DNA from: an uncultured Tenacibaculum sp. | GTDB taxonomy: Bacteria; Bacteroidota; Bacteroidia; Flavobacteriales; Flavobacteriaceae | Assembly (NCBI GenBank): GCA_947496185.1 | Contig: CANMCD010000021.1 | Span: 1 to 59,461, forward strand | DNA length: 59,461 nucleotides | Direction: 5' to 3' | Translations under genes and position numbers: made by a program | Part shown: one piece after another, positions 37,543 to 45,674 of the stretch | Layout: every line of letters starts with the position of its first letter | Position numbering within the stretch: the first letter of the stretch is position 1 | Notes under the pieces: model-generated | Told to the model about the DNA's origin: nothing | Databases searched by the model: none | What the model saw: the letters and a program-made list of their open reading frames with translations, nothing else

Positions 37543-37719
37543 TTGAACCCGAATTATACAATAAAAAATCTATGGCGGCCTGATATTGCTTCAAAAGCAA
37601 ACGTTTCACTGAGTTTTTTACTTTAGCCATAGCGATGCTATGCTGAAAGTAAGAAAACACTTGATTTTATGGCACTATCAAACCTCATAACGAAGTTTTA
37701 TTATAGAATGCGGGTCAAA
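37543..37719. repeat. 177-bp palindromic element with 24-bp imperfect terminal inverted repeats (MITE-like)
   Basis: The left end, TTGAACCCGAATTATACAAT and onwards (37543-37566), matches the reverse complement of 37696-37719 at 19 of 24 positions. Between them is a near-perfect hairpin, ACTTTAGCCATAGC/GCTATGCTGAAAGT (about 37620-37650). It has no ORF. Size and ends fit a non-autonomous transposable element or an insertion-sequence remnant. It lies directly upstream of the TssD-effector gene. Target-site duplications were not resolved. Confidence 0.5.
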
Positions 37720-37800
37720 AAAGAAAAAATTGTATTCTTTTCTTTGTTTAATACCCTGAAAATTTAAAAAACTTAAACTAACTACTTAAAGTTTAATCAA

Positions 37801-39300
37801 ATGAGTAAAATTGTTGTAGAATACCTAGGATTTGAAACCGAGGCTTTTTATTATGGCATAGAATACGGTAGGTATACCAGTAGAAATGGATACCCCGGCA
37901 TAGGCGTAAACGGAGGTGCTGTACATTTACAATTCAATTCAAGTCCAAATACCTTACGTTTTTTAGAAGAAATGCTACAGATTAACGAGCGTTTTAATAA
38001 TGAAGAATTAGAAAATCCTGCTGATTGGGAAGCCTACAGAAGGGTTTTGATAAAAATTTATGATGCCGATGGTTATATTATACGGCATATCGAACTTTTA
38101 GATACGTATATTTCTAATTACAGAGAAACGTTAGAGCTGCTTTACGGCTCTAGTAATGTGGTGAGTGTTGTTTTTCGTTCTGCTACCCAAGTCTTTAATA
38201 AAGGGGTTGCGCGATGGTCTTTTCTATGGAAATTAACAGATTTTATCCAAAGAGAATATAGGTCGCCCATAGTGGAATTTACAGGAAATGAAGAAACAAA
38301 TGAACGAAGGGTTAGAGATTTACGTGTGGAATTAGAGTTGTCTAGTCAAGACGAAGAAGCATTACAACAAGGGGAATTTGGCTTCCATAAAATATTACCA
38401 AGAAGAAAAGTAATAAACCGTTCGAGAAATTATCCCGAATTAGAAAGACAGCATCAATTAGGACTTACACAAAGGATATTAAATGAACCGTATTATCCTC
38501 ATTGGTTGAGTATGCGAGTAGGAGACCGTAGAACCTTTACCGTGAATTTTAAAGGAGGTGTTGATAGGTATAATCAAGTAGGTTTTCGAGCACACCCAGA
38601 TTTTAGGTGTACCCCTGAGTTTTTTACCAGCGAAGATACGGTAACCATCGAATGTCTTAGAGATGCAGGAGACAATACAGAGGGCGTGCAGCTGAGGATT
38701 ATGGGGGATAATACCGACGTGGTAGGGGCGATTAACATTTTTTATCCTAGACCCAAATCTATTGATGTTGAGTGGGTTGTTGTTGAGAAAAAAGGGGGCA
38801 GAGAAGATAGAAGAGTTATTTTAGAAACAGTAACAATTGATAGACAAATAATTCAAGAATGGCTAGATAAGGCATTTAGGCAAACCCTTATTGATGTGAG
38901 GGTGATTAATGAAGAAGCAGAGGAGGTTGATATTAGTAATCTTAGTGTTTTACATAGATTTTATAGAGAGAGAATACGGGATGGGTTTTTGGACTTTGAA
39001 AAGGCAAGAGTGGTTGATGCAGAAGGTCAAAGGTTGGTAAATATGATTGCTGCTATTGATCATATACGTAGTAGGGAACGTTCAAATGGGGAATTTGAGC
39101 CAATAAAGCCATTACGTTTATATTTTACCTATTTTGCTTCGTATAAAGAGGATAGTCAAGGTAATAAAACGGAGTATGTTAATGGAGTATCCCCAACGGG
39201 ACATGGTATTGGCTTTATGCTAATGAATAGTGATAGGCAGGAACCAGAAACAGTGGTTCCGCATGAGGAAATATTTCATAGATATAGTGATTTACAATGA
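37801..39300 (+). CDS. TssD (Hcp)-fused type VI secretion effector candidate
   Basis: A 499-residue protein without a signal peptide. Residues 1 to about 165 resemble Bacteroidota TssD/Hcp tube proteins: G-Y-P-G-x-x-V-N-G-G-A-V-H-L-Q-F, then L-x-F-L-E-E-M-L, I-K-I-Y-D-A-D-G and E-L-L-D-T-Y-I-S-N-Y-R-E-T. Tube proteins are about 130 residues, so the roughly 330-residue extension should be a fused cargo. Its last part (H-G-I-G-F-M-L-M-N, V-V-P-H488-E-E-I-F-H493) resembles the run-up to a zinc-protease HExxH site with one extra glutamate, and then ends abruptly in RYSDLQ. The stop overlaps the start of an immunity-like lipoprotein gene (ATGA). The secretion route is inferred; no other Tss genes lie in the window. 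Confidence 0.65.
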   Translation: MSKIVVEYLGFETEAFYYGIEYGRYTSRNGYPGIGVNGGAVHLQFNSSPNTLRFLEEMLQINERFNNEELENPADWEAYRRVLIKIYDADGYIIRHIELLDTYISNYRETLELLYGSSNVVSVVFRSATQVFNKGVARWSFLWKLTDFIQREYRSPIVEFTGNEETNERRVRDLRVELELSSQDEEALQQGEFGFHKILPRRKVINRSRNYPELERQHQLGLTQRILNEPYYPHWLSMRVGDRRTFTVNFKGGVDRYNQVGFRAHPDFRCTPEFFTSEDTVTIECLRDAGDNTEGVQLRIMGDNTDVVGAINIFYPRPKSIDVEWVVVEKKGGREDRRVILETVTIDRQIIQEWLDKAFRQTLIDVRVINEEAEEVDISNLSVLHRFYRERIRDGFLDFEKARVVDAEGQRLVNMIAAIDHIRSRERSNGEFEPIKPLRLYFTYFASYKEDSQGNKTEYVNGVSPTGHGIGFMLMNSDRQEPETVVPHEEIFHRYSDLQ

Positions 39301-39971
39301 GAAAATTAATACTACTGAGTTTTGTTTTAGTTGGCTGTTTACCTTATAAGAAATATTTGGCAAATGATGATTTTTGCGGTTTTGAAGATCCTATTTTTAA
39401 ACTTAAAGAAGAGGAAAAACATTTTGATATAATTAAATACAAGTCTAATATTAATGATGCCTTAAATTCTAGAGGTAGTTATGTTTTACTGGATAATGAT
39501 GAGCTCAAGTCTTCAATACGTGTGTTTCCAAATTATTGGATTTCAAAAACAATTTTAAATAAAAAAAAATCTGTTCGTAAAAATGTTATTTATGATTCAT
39601 TAGGAAGGATAAGTGTTTTTTATGTGAAATATAAAAATAGTTCTGAAAATATAGGTATTGAAATAGAATACAATGTAGATGGTAGTATAGATAAAGTAAA
39701 GGATTTTCGTAGATCAGATAAATACCCAATATGTTATAAGGAGGCTTTAGCAATAGTGAGGGGTAAAAAGAGGAAAAGAGATAGTATTACAAGTTTGCGT
39801 AAGAGTACGTTTAATTATAGGGGTAAGAAATATTTTGTTTGGAAAGTGTTTACGGAAGTTCCAAAGCGTTTTGGTAAAGAGAAGTTTCGTTTTTTTATGG
39901 TGGATGCTCAAACAGGTAAAATACTTACAAAAGGTATTACAGAAATAATACCTCCTGAGTTTAAATATTAA
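39297..39971 (+). CDS. Immunity-like lipoprotein, array copy 1
   Basis: A 224-residue predicted lipoprotein (MRKLILLSFVLVGC, lipobox V-G-C14) whose ATG overlaps the stop of the TssD effector (ATGA), the classic coupling of effector and immunity gene. Sequence hallmarks shared by the array are NDDFCGFEDPIF, D-K-Y-P-I-C-Y-K-E-A-L-A-I-V and a C-terminal V-D-A-Q-T-G-K-I-L that recalls PepSY-like folds. A membrane-anchored periplasmic immunity protein would fit an effector acting in the periplasm. It has no assigned family; the function is inferred from position, overlap and tandem duplication. Confidence 0.7.
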   Translation: MRKLILLSFVLVGCLPYKKYLANDDFCGFEDPIFKLKEEEKHFDIIKYKSNINDALNSRGSYVLLDNDELKSSIRVFPNYWISKTILNKKKSVRKNVIYDSLGRISVFYVKYKNSSENIGIEIEYNVDGSIDKVKDFRRSDKYPICYKEALAIVRGKKRKRDSITSLRKSTFNYRGKKYFVWKVFTEVPKRFGKEKFRFFMVDAQTGKILTKGITEIIPPEFKY

Positions 39972-40030
39972 TTTTTTATATGGGTTTACAGATGGCAATG
40001 GGAAATACTTCATAGATATAGTGATTTACA

Positions 40031-40702
40031 ATGAGAAAATTAGTAATATTTTGTATGGTTCTAGTAGGTTGTAATACTTATAAAAGTTATTTAATAAACG
40101 ATGATCTATGTAATTTTGACGATCCTATTTTTATCCTTAAAGAAGAAGAGAGGAGTTTTGATGTTGTTAAATACAAATATTTTATTGATAGTTTGTTAAT
40201 ATGGGGAGGGAGGCGTGTATTGGAAAATAATGAAAAACAAAATATATTAATTAATGTTTCACGGCGTAGTGGAGCTATTACAAAGACAATAATAGATAAA
40301 GGGAATGGGATATTTAAAAGGATTAGTTATGATTCTATTGGTAGAATAAGGTCTTTTACAAATAAGTATAGTTCAGATTATTTGCAAGATATAATAGATT
40401 ATTATCCTGATGGAAGTGTTAAGAGGTTTAAAGACTATCGTAAAGCGGATAAGTATCCAATTTGCTACAAAGAGGCATTAGCCATAGTGGCACGTAAAAA
40501 AAGGAGAAAGGATAGTATTACGAGGCTTCATAAAGCTATATATAAACGTGGAGGAAAGAAATATTTTGTTTGGGATGTGCACACAAAAGTACCAAAACGT
40601 TTTGGAAAAGGTCAGTCACGTTATTATAAAGTAGACGCTCAAACAGGTAAAATACTTTTAATAGGTATTACACGAGTAGTTCCTGCTGAGTTTGTAGACT
40701 AG
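40031..40702 (+). CDS. Immunity-like lipoprotein, array copy 2
   Basis: A 223-residue paralogue of the gene at 39297 with a lipobox (V-G-C) and the same conserved blocks (NDDLCNFDDPIF, K-Y-P-I-C-Y-K-E-A-L-A-I-V, V-D-A-Q-T-G-K-I-L). The middle of the protein (about 50-120) is the most diverged, as expected if that part decides effector specificity. It is preceded by an orphan 26-nt effector tail rather than a whole effector, so it looks like an orphan immunity gene kept for protection against related strains. Confidence 0.7.
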   Translation: MRKLVIFCMVLVGCNTYKSYLINDDLCNFDDPIFILKEEERSFDVVKYKYFIDSLLIWGGRRVLENNEKQNILINVSRRSGAITKTIIDKGNGIFKRISYDSIGRIRSFTNKYSSDYLQDIIDYYPDGSVKRFKDYRKADKYPICYKEALAIVARKKRRKDSITRLHKAIYKRGGKKYFVWDVHTKVPKRFGKGQSRYYKVDAQTGKILLIGITRVVPAEFVD

Positions 40703-40761
40703 TTTTTTATATGGTTTTATAAATGGCAATGGGAAAAACTTCATAGATATAGTGATTTACA

Positions 40762-41439
40762 ATGAAAAAACTAGTAATATTTTGTGTTATCTTATCAGGT
40801 TGTAATCCTTATAAGAAATATTTGGCAAATGATGATCTTTGCGGTTTTGATGATCCTATTTTTACCCTTAAAGAAGATGAAAGATATTTTGATGTAGTAA
40901 AATACAAGTCAGCTATTGATAGTTCATTGAATGCTTTTGATAGATGTGTCTTGTTAAATAATGAGAGATTATATGTATATATATATGCTTGGAATTATAA
41001 TAAAGCAATTACTAAGACAATTCAAGATAAAAATACTGGGATCATAAAAAGGATTGGTTATGATTCAATTGGAAGAATAAAGTCTTTTTCGAATCACCAT
41101 ATTTATAATTCCGATTATTTACAGGATATTATATGGTATAACACGGATGGTAGTATAAGAAAAAATAAAGATTATCGTAAGGTAGATAAGTATCCAATAT
41201 GTTATAGGGAGGCTTTGGCAATAGTAGCACGAAAAAAAAGGAGGAAAGATAGTATAACTAGGTTGTTTAAGAGTGAGTACAGTTATAGGGATAAGAAATA
41301 TTTTGTTTGGAAGGTTTATACAAAAGTTCCTAAACGTTTAGGAAAGGGTAAATCACGGTATTTTAACTTAGATGCACAAACAGGTAAAATACTTACAAAA
41401 GGTATTGTGGTAACTGTGCCTGCTAAGTTTAAAGATTAA
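40762..41439 (+). CDS. Immunity-like lipoprotein, array copy 3
   Basis: A 225-residue paralogue with a lipobox (L-S-G-C) and all conserved blocks (N-P-Y-K-K-Y-L-A-N-D-D-L-C-G-F-D-D-P-I-F, K-Y-P-I-C-Y-R-E-A-L-A-I-V, L-D-A-Q-T-G-K-I-L). Its N-terminal block is closest to copy 1 and its central block (A-R-K-K-R-R-K-D-S-I-T-R-L) closest to copy 2, so the copies have probably exchanged segments. It is preceded by the 26-nt effector tail and followed by a fourth tail that leads into decayed remnants. Confidence 0.7.
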   Translation: MKKLVIFCVILSGCNPYKKYLANDDLCGFDDPIFTLKEDERYFDVVKYKSAIDSSLNAFDRCVLLNNERLYVYIYAWNYNKAITKTIQDKNTGIIKRIGYDSIGRIKSFSNHHIYNSDYLQDIIWYNTDGSIRKNKDYRKVDKYPICYREALAIVARKKRRKDSITRLFKSEYSYRDKKYFVWKVYTKVPKRLGKGKSRYFNLDAQTGKILTKGIVVTVPAKFKD

Positions 41440-41491
41440 TTTTTTATATGAGTTTACAGATGAAAATACTTCATAGATATAGTGATTTACA

Positions 41492-41830
41492 ATGAGAAAA
41501 TTAATGCTACTGTGTTTTGTTTTGATAAGTTGGGTTGAAGGAAGGAAATAGCGTATTTGGAAATGCCAAGTTAAAGAATAAAGGAGAAATAGTTTTAGGT
41601 AAATTGCCCCTTCCTCATACTTTTGATGAGGATGATGCTATAATACCATTCCATTAGCGCAAGAGGAAATTTCTAATTATCTCTAGATTCTAATAATGTT
41701 AGAAAAGAAGTGTGTAAATGGTAATGAAAAATATTTTGTAGGAATGGTTATTTGTAATTAAAAAACTAATAATACTGTGTTTGTTTTAAAGTTAGTTGTT
41801 CATTTAATCCTTGTGATGTGTCAATTATAT
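41492..41830 (+). pseudogene. Decayed fourth and fifth copies of the immunity array
   Basis: After the fourth effector tail, MRKLMLLCFVLIS starts as in copy 1 but is broken at about 41530, where an unrelated frame takes over (L-K-E-G-N-S-V-F-G-N-A-K-L, to D-E-D-D-A-I-I-P-F-H, stop near 41657), perhaps the end of a different toxin. A further degenerate start, ATTTGTAATTAAAAAACTAA at 41749-41768, matches the tail-plus-start junction with the ATG changed to ATT and continues as a broken lipoprotein signal (C-S-F-N-P). None appears functional. Confidence 0.6.
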
Positions 41831-42228
41831 ATTAATGATTAGTATATTGTTTTACTTAATATTTAATATTATTAAGAAAAAAGTAAATTATTTTTATAAT
41901 AATATAAATTATTTTTATAGTAATATTTGAGGTAGTTTGTAAAATTTATTAGTTTTGTTCATCGATATTGTTACTAGGTTTAATAACTGGCACAAGCTAT
42001 TTCGTACAGGTGAACTAGGAAAAATAGGGTGACATTACAGTTATTACAAACTTAGTTGGTGATATGGTGGTAAAAGAAAAACCATATAAAAAATATAGTT
42101 TTGACAAAGTGGAGGGGATTTTGTGTAAAATAGCACAAATATAAAAGGAATCTAACGTTACTAATAAGTATAAAAATATGTAAGACTACTATGATTCAAT
42201 TATTGAATTAATTTAAATCATAACAGTA
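41831..42228. other. Non-coding gap with a short gene remnant
   Basis: About 400 bp of very AT-rich DNA. A 26-codon frame at 42064-42144 (M-V-V-K-E-K-P-Y-K-K-Y-S-F-D-K) looks like the end of a lost gene, possibly another effector or immunity tail. Nothing else is recognised. The promoter of msrA must lie in its right part. Confidence 0.35.
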
Positions 42229-42837
42229 ATGAGAACAGTAAGTCTTGTGGGGGCAATAGGCTTGTTTTTAACTATTTTTTTAGGGTTTAAAAAGTCTTTT
42301 AAAATTAATAATTCAAGTAAATCTAATAAGGTAGCATATTTTGCAAGTGGTTGTTTTTGGTGTGTTGAATCTATTTTTGAAAGTGTTGATGGGGTAGAAG
42401 AGGCTGTATCAGGTTTTTCAGGAGGAAGAATATCAGGTTCTTCGTATAAAGAAACAGGAACAGCAATGCACGCAGAAACAGTTGCGGTTTATTATAATGC
42501 AGACAAAATAAGTTTTAAAACTTTGGTTGATGTTTTTTTTGGATCACTGGATCCTGAACAAGAACCTGATTTTTGTCCACAATATCGTTCGATAGCTTTT
42601 TATCAAACAAAAGAAGAAAAGGAAGTTATCAATAAAAAAATTGTTCGTTTATTAAGTAAAGATAGATTTGATGGGAAAATAACTGCGAAAGTAGAAAAAT
42701 TTGTAGCTTTTTATCAAGCAGAGGCTTCTCATCAGAATTATAACAAATTACATCCTAATGATCCATATGTTCTTAATGTGTCTATCCCTAGGTTAAACAG
42801 GTTTAAAAACAAGTTTCCGCATTTGTTGAAAAAATAA
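42229..42837 (+). CDS. msrA: Peptide-methionine (S)-S-oxide reductase MsrA
   Basis: A 202-residue MsrA that reduces methionine-S-sulfoxide in proteins or free methionine. The catalytic signature GCFWC lies at residues 41-45, with nucleophile C42, preceded by A-Y-F-A-S. The QYRS motif is present but in the unusual form EQEPDFCPQYRS, with a cysteine (C116) where G/D-V-G-T is common. A hydrophobic N-terminal segment (about residues 5-20) not found in minimal MsrA suggests export or membrane anchoring, so it may repair periplasmic proteins. It stands alone between the immunity array and a decayed region. Confidence 0.92.
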   Translation: MRTVSLVGAIGLFLTIFLGFKKSFKINNSSKSNKVAYFASGCFWCVESIFESVDGVEEAVSGFSGGRISGSSYKETGTAMHAETVAVYYNADKISFKTLVDVFFGSLDPEQEPDFCPQYRSIAFYQTKEEKEVINKKIVRLLSKDRFDGKITAKVEKFVAFYQAEASHQNYNKLHPNDPYVLNVSIPRLNRFKNKFPHLLKK

Positions 42838-42954
42838 AAGGAAATACCAATCAATTATTGCTGTAGTTTTAAATCGTATTATGCATAATATCATCTTGTT
42901 AGGTTTGGAGTCGAGTGTGTTTTACTCATAGTTAATAGGATGTGTTTAAACAAT

Positions 42955-43325
42955 CAATAATTTAAGGATAACGATACTTCTGGAGGGGTAATCATTTTTT
43001 GGTTTCCTTGAAAATCTGAAATTAATGTTTTGAGAATGGTGCTTGGCTTGGTACTTCTGATAGCTTTTGCAGTTGCTGCCCGATAATAGTATCGCAACCT
43101 TTTTTCGCATTTCGATCAGCCAAAATACAAAGGACATGTTTGATATTCATGGTTTTAATAGAACGAGCTACTTTTTTAGGTTCATTCTTCTCAACGCTTA
43201 TGTCTCTTCTTGTTTTTAGACCACAAAAAACACAAAAACAAGTACAAGTATTTTATAGGTTATAAAGGAAACAGTTCCTTCTCTTCAGCATTCCTTTGCT
43301 GCTGTTAGCATATTCAAATTAAGAT
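42955..43325 (-). pseudogene. lipA: Decayed lipoyl synthase (lipA) fragment
   Basis: The minus strand carries pieces of LipA in two or three frames: A-A-K-E-C-stop-R-E-G-T-V-S-F (for G-E-C-W-G-E-G-T-A-T-F, with TGG changed to TGA), C-T-C-F-C-V-F-C-G-L-K-T (for C-T-R-S-C-x-F-C-x-V-x-T, the radical-SAM cysteine region), N-E-P-K-K-V-A-R-S-I-K-T-M-N-I-K-H-V, and T-L-I-S-D-F-Q-G-N. The order matches LipA, but stops and frameshifts interrupt it and both ends are missing. A functional lipA must lie elsewhere; this is a relic copy. The identification rests on my recall of the family sequence. Confidence 0.6.
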
Positions 43326-44445
43326 TAATGGCTATCCTAGATTATAGCTAGTGTGAATATGAGTAATAAAAAAACAAACGATTTTGATAATAATGATTGA
43401 GGTGTTTTTTTAGCTATACTAACATGCAATAGTCATGTGGTGGAGGTAAACCAGGAGAAGTTTTTTTAAAAAAGAAATTAGGGGTTGTTAATGGGGGTTG
43501 AAGATGCAATTTTTAAAAGCTACCAAAACTTGACGTAAATATGATAAGTTTCTAATGGGGTAAAGTTGAAGTTGTTTTGGTAGCTTATAAATAATGTTAA
43601 GTCTGTTTAATAAAGTATAAATTTTGTTGTGACTCTTTTCAAATGTACGTCTATTTTTCGGTGAAGAAAACGTTGTAGTAGTTTTGATGTAGTATCTTTT
43701 TTTTATTTATAAAAATTGAGTATCGATTAATTTGGTTTGTTGTTAGCTCGTATTTTTTTACTGCTTTTATAAGGAAGAGTATCGTGTTGTTCGTTTTTTA
43801 AGTGTCTGTAAAGGTGGTTTTTAACTGCTTTTTTTTATGGTTGATTATATAGACGATACTACTACACCGTGTATCGTTTTTGTTGTTTGATTTTTTATGT
43901 ATTATTTTTTTAACAAAGCAGTAAGAAAAGAATAATTCGATTTATTTACACGAAGTTATTATGTTTCAAGAGCATAAAAAGAAGAAATATTCTCTTTTTA
44001 AATGTTTTTAAATAGATGATTTCTAATTAGTAAGGGTTAGTGTTAGATTGTTTACGGCCTAGGGGTAATAGATTGTTTGTTTTGGTTTTTTTAGTTAGGG
44101 GGTGGGCTATGGCGTGTAGCAGTAATATAAGCGCATAAAAAAAAAGTTACCAAAATGTGCAAACTATTGGGAGGGGAATGCATCGAAGTTTTTGGTAACT
44201 TACTTAATAATGAAATTATCAAAAAGGGGAACAATTCATTAATTAATTCAAAGCCAAATTATTACAATAAATAGCGTTTAAAAGTACTGTAGTATTTTTG
44301 ATGTGTAAATAAACCCCGTATTTACGGTCTTTAGAGAAGGGAGTACTAAATGAGAAAAAAAAGTGCAAAAAAGAGAAAATTGCATTTTATTAACTGTTTT
44401 TTAGGTAGTTAATGAATGCTGATAAAAAAGAAACTAGATATTGGT
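43326..44445. other. Long non-coding region with two related hairpins
   Basis: About 1.1 kb without a credible gene on either strand. Two similar perfect-stem hairpins lie 627 bp apart: AAGCTACCAAAAC/GTTTTGGTAGCTT (43517-43529/43574-43586) and AAGTTACCAAAA/TTTTGGTAACTT (44144-44155/44190-44201). Both have GAAG just before the right arm and TAATG shortly after it. About 80-90 bp further on both share GTAGTA followed by TTTTGATGT. This points to a diverged direct duplication of a non-coding unit. Other GTAGTAGT/ACTACTAC segments pair between 43670 and 43875. Confidence 0.4.
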
Positions 44446-44697
44446 TTATTCTTCAGAGAATTCTTTTTGTATAAAGTTGTTGATGATTTCTTTAATATTT
44501 TTAGGACAACGTTCATTGGCGTAGACCAGCTTAACTACTTTTTGGCCCTTTACGGTATGACTCCATTGTACAAGTTCCCGAACTCTTTTTCGATCTACTT
44601 GGTAATTTTCTTTATTCAAATAATTTTTAACATCTTTTTCTACGGTAGCAATTTTACTATTAAAGTCTTTCATTTTTAGGAGGCTTTCAAATGTCAT
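44446..44697 (-). CDS. Small hypothetical protein
   Basis: An 83-residue soluble, charged, mostly helical protein (N-Y-L-N-K-E-N-Y-Q-V-D-R-K-R-V-R-E-L-V-Q-W-S-H). It has coding-like composition, unlike the hydrophobic overlapping frame on the plus strand, so the minus strand is preferred. The start could also be the internal ATG at 44673 (MKDFNSK). No family is recognised, and no operon partner is within 500 bp. Confidence 0.5.
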   Translation of the reverse strand: MTFESLLKMKDFNSKIATVEKDVKNYLNKENYQVDRKRVRELVQWSHTVKGQKVVKLVYANERCPKNIKEIINNFIQKEFSEE

Positions 44698-45213
44698 CTT
44701 TCTTGTTTTAGAGGTTGATAATATTTCACAGATTGCCTAAATATAGTAAAGAAAAAAATATAAGTAGTTGTTAATCAGTGATTATACGCAAATATAAAGG
44801 CTATTGAAAAAATATAAAATACCTGATTTTACTAATTATTAGATCAGTGTTTTCCCTTAGTTGTATCAGGGAATACCCTAATTTTTTAGTATGTAATAAA
44901 GGTAATGGAAGTGTTATATTAGGGTTGGATGTACTTTGTATAAAAGGGGAAAGCTTCCAAATGGTACTGGAAGCTTTGCTTAATTCAAGGGTATTTATTA
45001 TAAACTCAAGGGGGAAATATCTTATCTTCGAGTTAAAAGTACTATATATTGTTAATGTTTATTAAAGTTTTTAGATAGGGCTAATTTTCAACAAGATAAA
45101 GGGTAGTTATGTGTAGATTACTGGTTTATGGCAAAATTTATTATTGTAAGAATAAGTAATTTTGCTATTTATGTTTTATATTGGAGTAATGGTATCAAAT
45201 AGAAGGTAAAATT
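44698..45213. other. Intergenic region upstream of the MarR gene
   Basis: A 516-bp gap. It contains a perfect 10-bp hairpin, AAAGCTTCCA (44950-44959)/TGGAAGCTTT (44968-44977), without a U-run. A 72-codon frame at 44847-45065 has poor composition and is not accepted as a gene. The MarR promoter probably lies near its right end. Confidence 0.35.
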
Positions 45214-45654
45214 ATGGGTAATATTTCTGAAGAGATTAACTCAACGTTTCCTAGTAATAGGGTAAAGCTTTTAATTAATATAAAATACACGGCTAATTGG
45301 ATAAATAGTAAAGAGAATGAATTTTTTCGTCCTTATGGTATTTCTCCACAGCAGTACAACATACTTAGAATTTTAAGAGGGGCAAATAAACCTATTAAGG
45401 TTCAGGTTATCAAAGAGCGCATGATTGAACGTGCACCAAATGCTACGCGTTTAATGGACAAATTGTGCGATAAAAAGCTTATTGAAAGAGAACGGTACAA
45501 ACATGACAAAAGAGTCCTTTTCGTTACGATCACGGATAAAGGACTGGAGTTATTAGCTGAAATAGACAAAAATATAAACATCGATTTTATCAATAATATT
45601 TCTGAAGAAGAAGCAGAAAAACTTAGTAATATCTTAGATAAAATAAGAGAATAA
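45214..45654 (+). CDS. MarR-family transcriptional regulator
   Basis: A 146-residue dimeric winged-helix regulator: S-P-Q-Q-Y-N-I-L-R-I-L-R (helix 2-3), K-V-Q-V-I-K-E-R-M-I-E-R-A-P-N-A-T-R-L-M-D-K-L (recognition helix, about 68-90), and the wing K-H-D-K-R-V-L-F-V-T-I-T-D-K-G. Family members respond to small phenolic or oxidant ligands and often repress a neighbouring gene, but here the next gene is convergent, so the target is not obvious. Self-regulation is likely. Confidence 0.9.
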   Translation: MGNISEEINSTFPSNRVKLLINIKYTANWINSKENEFFRPYGISPQQYNILRILRGANKPIKVQVIKERMIERAPNATRLMDKLCDKKLIERERYKHDKRVLFVTITDKGLELLAEIDKNINIDFINNISEEEAEKLSNILDKIRE

Positions 45655-45674
45655 GTGTTTTTGTAACGTTCTAT

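Larger units (their letters stand above)
39275..41495 (+). repeat. Tandem array of about 730-bp units (effector tail plus immunity-like gene)
   Basis: A 26-nt sequence ending GTGATTTACAATGA occurs unchanged at 39275-39300, 40009-40034, 40740-40765 and 41470-41495. In the first copy it encodes the last residues (HRYSDLQ, stop) of the TssD effector and overlaps the start of the next gene. The later copies keep the same frame (W-Q-W-E-I-L-H-R-Y-S-D-L-Q, stop) as orphan effector tails. Unit lengths are 734, 731 and 730 bp. The array arose by tandem duplication of effector end plus immunity gene. Confidence 0.88.

Noticed and set aside
39275-41495. CRISPR array or phage repeat
   Set aside because: The repeats are 730 bp apart and enclose protein genes; they are effector-tail duplications, not spacer-separated short repeats.
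44416-44679. 87-codon plus-strand hydrophobic ORF
   Set aside because: It overlaps the minus-strand 83-residue frame, which has the more protein-like, charged composition; the hydrophobic frame is its complement shadow.
44847-45065. 72-codon plus-strand ORF before the MarR gene
   Set aside because: Its composition is like the surrounding non-coding DNA, a perfect hairpin lies inside it, and there is no recognisable domain or signal.
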